Translations under genes and position numbers: made by a program
Assembly (NCBI GenBank): GCA_023409975.1
Contig: JAEYQO010000079.1
Location: 1 to 16,766 of the forward strand
Direction: 5' to 3'
DNA: 16,766 bases
DNA from: Bacteroidota bacterium
Lineage (GTDB): Bacteria > Bacteroidota > Bacteroidia > Chitinophagales > Chitinophagaceae
Notes under the pieces: generated by a model
Database searches by the model: none
Seen by the model: the letters and a program-made list of their open reading frames with translations, nothing else
What the model was told of the DNA's origin: nothing
Shown: positions 14,247 to 16,766 of the stretch, one piece after another
Numbering within the stretch: position 1 is the stretch's first letter
How the letters are laid out: every line of letters starts with the position of its first letter

Positions 14247-14302
14247 AGCGATTAGCATTCAGCATTCAGCGATGAGCGAATAGCGTTCGACGATGAGCAT
14301 TC
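14247..14302. repeat. Heptanucleotide tandem repeat, array 3 (8 units)
   Basis: Units read AGCGATT, AGCATTC, AGCATTC, AGCGATG, AGCGAAT, AGCGTTC, GACGATG, AGCATTC. The period is the same as the arrays at 11078 and 11550 but the unit differs. It begins two bases after the etfA stop and touches the terminator stem. Confidence 0.8.
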
Positions 14303-14304
14303 AG

Positions 14305-14335
14305 CCCCTGGGACTAAGGTTCCAGGGGTTTTTTT
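14305..14335 (+). terminator. Intrinsic terminator of the etfB-etfA operon
   Basis: Stem CCCCTGG/CCAGGGG, extended by two inner pairs, with a six-base loop and seven T at 14329-14335. Confidence 0.9.
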
Positions 14336-14363
14336 ATTGGGCGCCAACGGAATAACCTGACGC

Positions 14364-14394
14364 TTGCTTTTAATGTCAGAACATTTTATATTTG
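14364..14394 (+). promoter_or_regulatory. Promoter of the 14.6-16.6 kb T9SS cargo gene
   Basis: TTG (14364-14366), 20 bp, then TATATTTG (14387-14394), a full match to TAnnTTTG. The predicted transcript starts near 14401, upstream of both the ATG at 14464 and the C11 tract, so any slippage there would lie in the mRNA leader or the 5' end of the coding region. Confidence 0.75.
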
Positions 14395-14525
14395 AGTTCC
14401 GCCTGTCTATAGGACGTTTTTAAGGAGCGCTATTTTTTTGTCGTGTTGGGTCCTTGCGGAGTTATGGAATCTGCTTATTTATTTTTTTACCCAAAAAATC
14501 TGGTAAAAGAGAAACCTAACAACAA

Positions 14526-14536
14526 CCCCCCCCCCC
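14526..14536. repeat. Run of eleven C (possible slippage tract)
   Basis: The tract lies between an upstream ATG (14464, preceded by GGAG) whose frame stays open through the tract, and the signal-peptide coding segment of the downstream gene, which is in another frame. Removing one C (or adding two) would join the two frames. Confidence 0.8.
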
Positions 14537-14623
14537 GCAAAAACGCAAGAATCAGTCCGGGCACTTTCTCACTGGTGTTTTGCCACAGTATGTCTTTTAC
14601 TGGCCCTGCACTGTGGATCTGCA

Positions 14624-16588
14624 TTGGCACAAACCGGCGTAAAAAATTACCGTCATGACTTTGACCTGAAACACTACTATACTATCCCTGTTGACGACTT
14701 TTCAAATGACTACCTAATGGCAGGCACTATCAATCCGGGTGAAGAAGGAATGATACATTTCCTGAATGTTGATGGTCAGGGTAGTGTTAACGCTCAGAAA
14801 ATTTTCTCCTTTGACTCGGAACACCGGGTGGTCTCACTATTACAATATGATCCTGAGTCCTACTACATTGTCGCCCTTCAGCGAGACAACCCAGGCAATG
14901 TTGATGAACGCGATCGCATCCGTCTCCTCCGGGTGTACGCTAACGGCACTTTGGTTGATAACAGGACTATAGAAAGCGCAGTCCCTTCCGGATCCAGCGA
15001 CTATACCAATATGTACCCAATGCATGCGATTGAATTAAATGGCCTCCTTTATATCTGCGGTTACATTACCCGCGAATGGAGTACTGCGCCCGCCTACCCT
15101 GATTATACTGGAGATTTAAATAAAAAGGTGTTCGTTCTGTCTTATAACCCAATCACGAATACTCTATTGAACATCGTAACACTTGATGGAACTTTTACAC
15201 CACCACCCCCATTACCACCACCTAACGATTTTGATATCGCAATGCGGCTCATACCCTTACCAAGCGGAAGGATATATGTGACTGGCAGTTGCAATATAGT
15301 CCGTGCAGAAGCACCTTGCAGCCCGCCCTATCAGCAAAGCGGGGTGTTTGCTTCAGGCACCTTGAACATGATCGTGGACCAGTCATTAAATGTTGTGATG
15401 CCTAACAAACCGATTGCAGAACTCTATGGTCCCGAAACGTATGGAGAGTACGGTCTCAGCATCATTCCCAATCCAGATCAGGGTGTAGGGGGTTATTTTT
15501 TGATGGGTAACACCTTCACTACAAACTCAAATGCGCCCGGATTTAATCCCGTGGAGCCAAGGCTGACATTGACCTACCTGGATAATAATTTCGACTTACC
15601 GACTGGTGGAGGAGTAAAACAGAGATTAACCGTAGCAAACGAGGACTATAGCTGGGGATTACACACGCTGCCGAGCTATTCTGGCCCGGATAACTTCCTG
15701 ATTGCAGGCATGCAGACTAACTCTGTATGTTTCGATGACGAGGACCCGCTTAAACCATCTTATGATCATTACAGCCCGTTCCTTACGGAAGTAACGCCGA
15801 GCTGGGATGGCGTTGATCTCAGCGGAACCGCGTTCAATTACTGGAACATTTTTCTCACTCAATTCGGAACAGGCCCCATGTCTCAACCTAACAGCTATCA
15901 CAGACTAGGGGGTGGACTTAGCAATAATTTATGGCAACCAATTTTTGCCTGTAGACGCACGATTGGAGCCAGTGTTTCAAATAATATCGGTATTAGCGCA
16001 CCGAGCTGGAACGACGAGCTGCGCCGGTTAAATTTCCGTTTTATTTACGCCGATCGTTTTGCGAACGTACCGGATTGTCCCGAGAGTGTACGAGAATGTA
16101 CTCCAGATGCTTTTCACAATGTAGAGGTGTTTCACCCGTTTTATGATGGAACACCTGCGGCCTGTTCATCTGTAGTGGGAGCCTGGCAACTACTTCTAAA
16201 CGGCCAATACCTCATTGCAGGACATCAAGTCAGTTTAACACAGTATCCAATATCAGAGTTTGGAATCGAATTACACGAAGAGATTGACTGTGTCGCAAGT
16301 GGGGGCACTTTCAAAAAAACGAATCAGGCTCTGACATCATTCGAACCTAATATTTTCCCCAACCCTGCAAACAACCATATCAACCTGGAGCTCGACAGAA
16401 CGGATATTGAGTTTATCGAAGTATCCTTATCGGATCAGACCGGCAGGGTTATAGCCAATTTGTTCAAGGTCGCTTATGCTGCCTATACAGGGCAACTGAG
16501 CCTTCCAGAAGTGGCTCCGGGACTATACCTTCTTACCGTCCGAACCGACGATCAGAAACCCCGGCAGTTTAAACTCATCATTCAGTAA
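14624..16588 (+). CDS. T9SS type A sorting domain cargo protein with displaced or missing start
   Basis: The only conventional start in this frame is TTG 14624, which gives 654 aa but falls inside a signal peptide. The same frame, open from 14507, encodes a hydrophobic segment at about 14579-14629 (VCLLLALHCGSALAQ). No ATG, GTG or TTG precedes it in frame. An ACG at 14543 and an upstream ATG (14464) separated by a C11 frameshift are the alternatives. Residues about 1-560 (TTG numbering) are beta-rich with propeller-like blades (NDYLMAGTI, FLIAGMQT, QYLIAGHQ) and a proline stretch at 193-200. Residues 571-654 are a T9SS sorting domain (SFEPNIFPNPANN, LSDQTGRVI, APGLYLLTVRT, final FKLIIQ). It is probably a surface or released protein of unknown function, followed by another secreted protein. 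Confidence 0.8.
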   Translation: MAQTGVKNYRHDFDLKHYYTIPVDDFSNDYLMAGTINPGEEGMIHFLNVDGQGSVNAQKIFSFDSEHRVVSLLQYDPESYYIVALQRDNPGNVDERDRIRLLRVYANGTLVDNRTIESAVPSGSSDYTNMYPMHAIELNGLLYICGYITREWSTAPAYPDYTGDLNKKVFVLSYNPITNTLLNIVTLDGTFTPPPPLPPPNDFDIAMRLIPLPSGRIYVTGSCNIVRAEAPCSPPYQQSGVFASGTLNMIVDQSLNVVMPNKPIAELYGPETYGEYGLSIIPNPDQGVGGYFLMGNTFTTNSNAPGFNPVEPRLTLTYLDNNFDLPTGGGVKQRLTVANEDYSWGLHTLPSYSGPDNFLIAGMQTNSVCFDDEDPLKPSYDHYSPFLTEVTPSWDGVDLSGTAFNYWNIFLTQFGTGPMSQPNSYHRLGGGLSNNLWQPIFACRRTIGASVSNNIGISAPSWNDELRRLNFRFIYADRFANVPDCPESVRECTPDAFHNVEVFHPFYDGTPAACSSVVGAWQLLLNGQYLIAGHQVSLTQYPISEFGIELHEEIDCVASGGTFKKTNQALTSFEPNIFPNPANNHINLELDRTDIEFIEVSLSDQTGRVIANLFKVAYAAYTGQLSLPEVAPGLYLLTVRTDDQKPRQFKLIIQ

Positions 16589-16601
16589 AAACCTCGAAGA
16601 G

Positions 16602-16629
16602 CGGGTTCCTTCGTGCAGGAGCCCGTTTT
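16602..16629 (+). terminator. Weak intrinsic terminator
   Basis: The nine-pair stem CGGGTTCCT/AGGAGCCCG (one G-U pair) with a six-base loop is followed by only four T. It probably gives partial termination before the next gene. Confidence 0.55.
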
Positions 16630-16648
16630 GATCCTAAAAAAACCAGCT

Positions 16649-16766
16649 ATGTTCAAACATTTCATATTCTCTACAATTACTCTTTTCGCCATCCTTCCGG
16701 TTCTGGCGCAAACCAATACTTTTCAAAAAACCTATGGCGGACCGGGCGATGAGGAAGCCTATTCTG
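16649..16766 (+). CDS. Secreted repeat/propeller-like protein (partial, N-terminus only)
   Basis: The ATG at 16649 opens a frame that runs off the window (39 codons visible). It begins MFKHFIFSTITLFAILPVLA, a signal peptide ending at about residue 21. The mature start NTFQKTYGGPGDEEAYS resembles the first blade of the KTYGGxxDDxA-type repeats found in many Bacteroidota T9SS cargo proteins. It lies 60 bp after the preceding cargo gene, separated only by a weak hairpin, so partial co-transcription is likely. Nothing can be said about the C-terminus. Confidence 0.75.
   Translation, partial: MFKHFIFSTITLFAILPVLAQTNTFQKTYGGPGDEEAYS

Noticed and set aside
14443..14658. 71-codon frame as an independent small gene
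   Set aside because: It has no domain and overlaps the signal-peptide region of the cargo gene; its first part is better explained as the upstream half of a frame split at the C11 tract.

Overview
The window looks like a chromosomal segment of a Bacteroidota bacterium, probably a Chitinophagia/Sphingobacteriia relative. Supporting signs are C-terminal type A sorting domains of the type IX secretion system (T9SS), a TonB-dependent receptor with an N-terminal carboxypeptidase-like domain, GEVED and DUF5689 domains, promoters of the form TTG-N18-20-TAnnTTTG, and few Shine-Dalgarno sequences. No rRNA, tRNA, insertion sequence, integrase or CRISPR array is visible.

Left part, minus strand (1-9784). 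A very large secreted adhesin-like protein starts at 4015 and runs off the left edge (1338 codons visible). It is built from four alternating Ig-like and GEVED modules plus a final FN3 module, and the Ig-GEVED pairs form a two-copy super-repeat of 511-512 codons. A 416-bp gap and a clear terminator separate it from a 332-aa T9SS cargo protein (4480-5478). Next come a DUF5689/choice-of-anchor-J lipoprotein (5615-6955) and a TonB-dependent receptor (6977-9784), only 21 bp apart and transcribed as one operon from a strong promoter at 9818-9846.

Middle (9785-11759). A secreted EEP-superfamily (DNase I-like) nuclease or phosphatase is divergently transcribed from the same intergenic region. Receptor, lipoprotein with an OB-fold-like domain, 332-aa cargo protein and nuclease plausibly form one system for degrading an extracellular nucleic acid or phosphoester and taking up the products. 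After the nuclease lies about 0.77 kb without a convincing gene, containing heptanucleotide and 11-bp tandem repeats.

Right part, plus strand (11760-16766). A small secreted beta-rich protein has its own promoter and terminator. It is followed by the etfB-etfA operon for electron transfer flavoprotein, a third heptamer array and a terminator. Then comes a T9SS cargo protein whose signal peptide is encoded just downstream of a run of eleven C residues with no usable start codon in frame. This could be a phase-variable switch, a broken start or a sequencing error. A second secreted protein starts at 16649 and is cut by the window edge.

The points most worth following up are the C11 tract, the three heptamer arrays, the regular adhesin super-repeat, and the nuclease/receptor locus, in which domains that occur together in large secreted nucleases appear as separate neighbouring genes.
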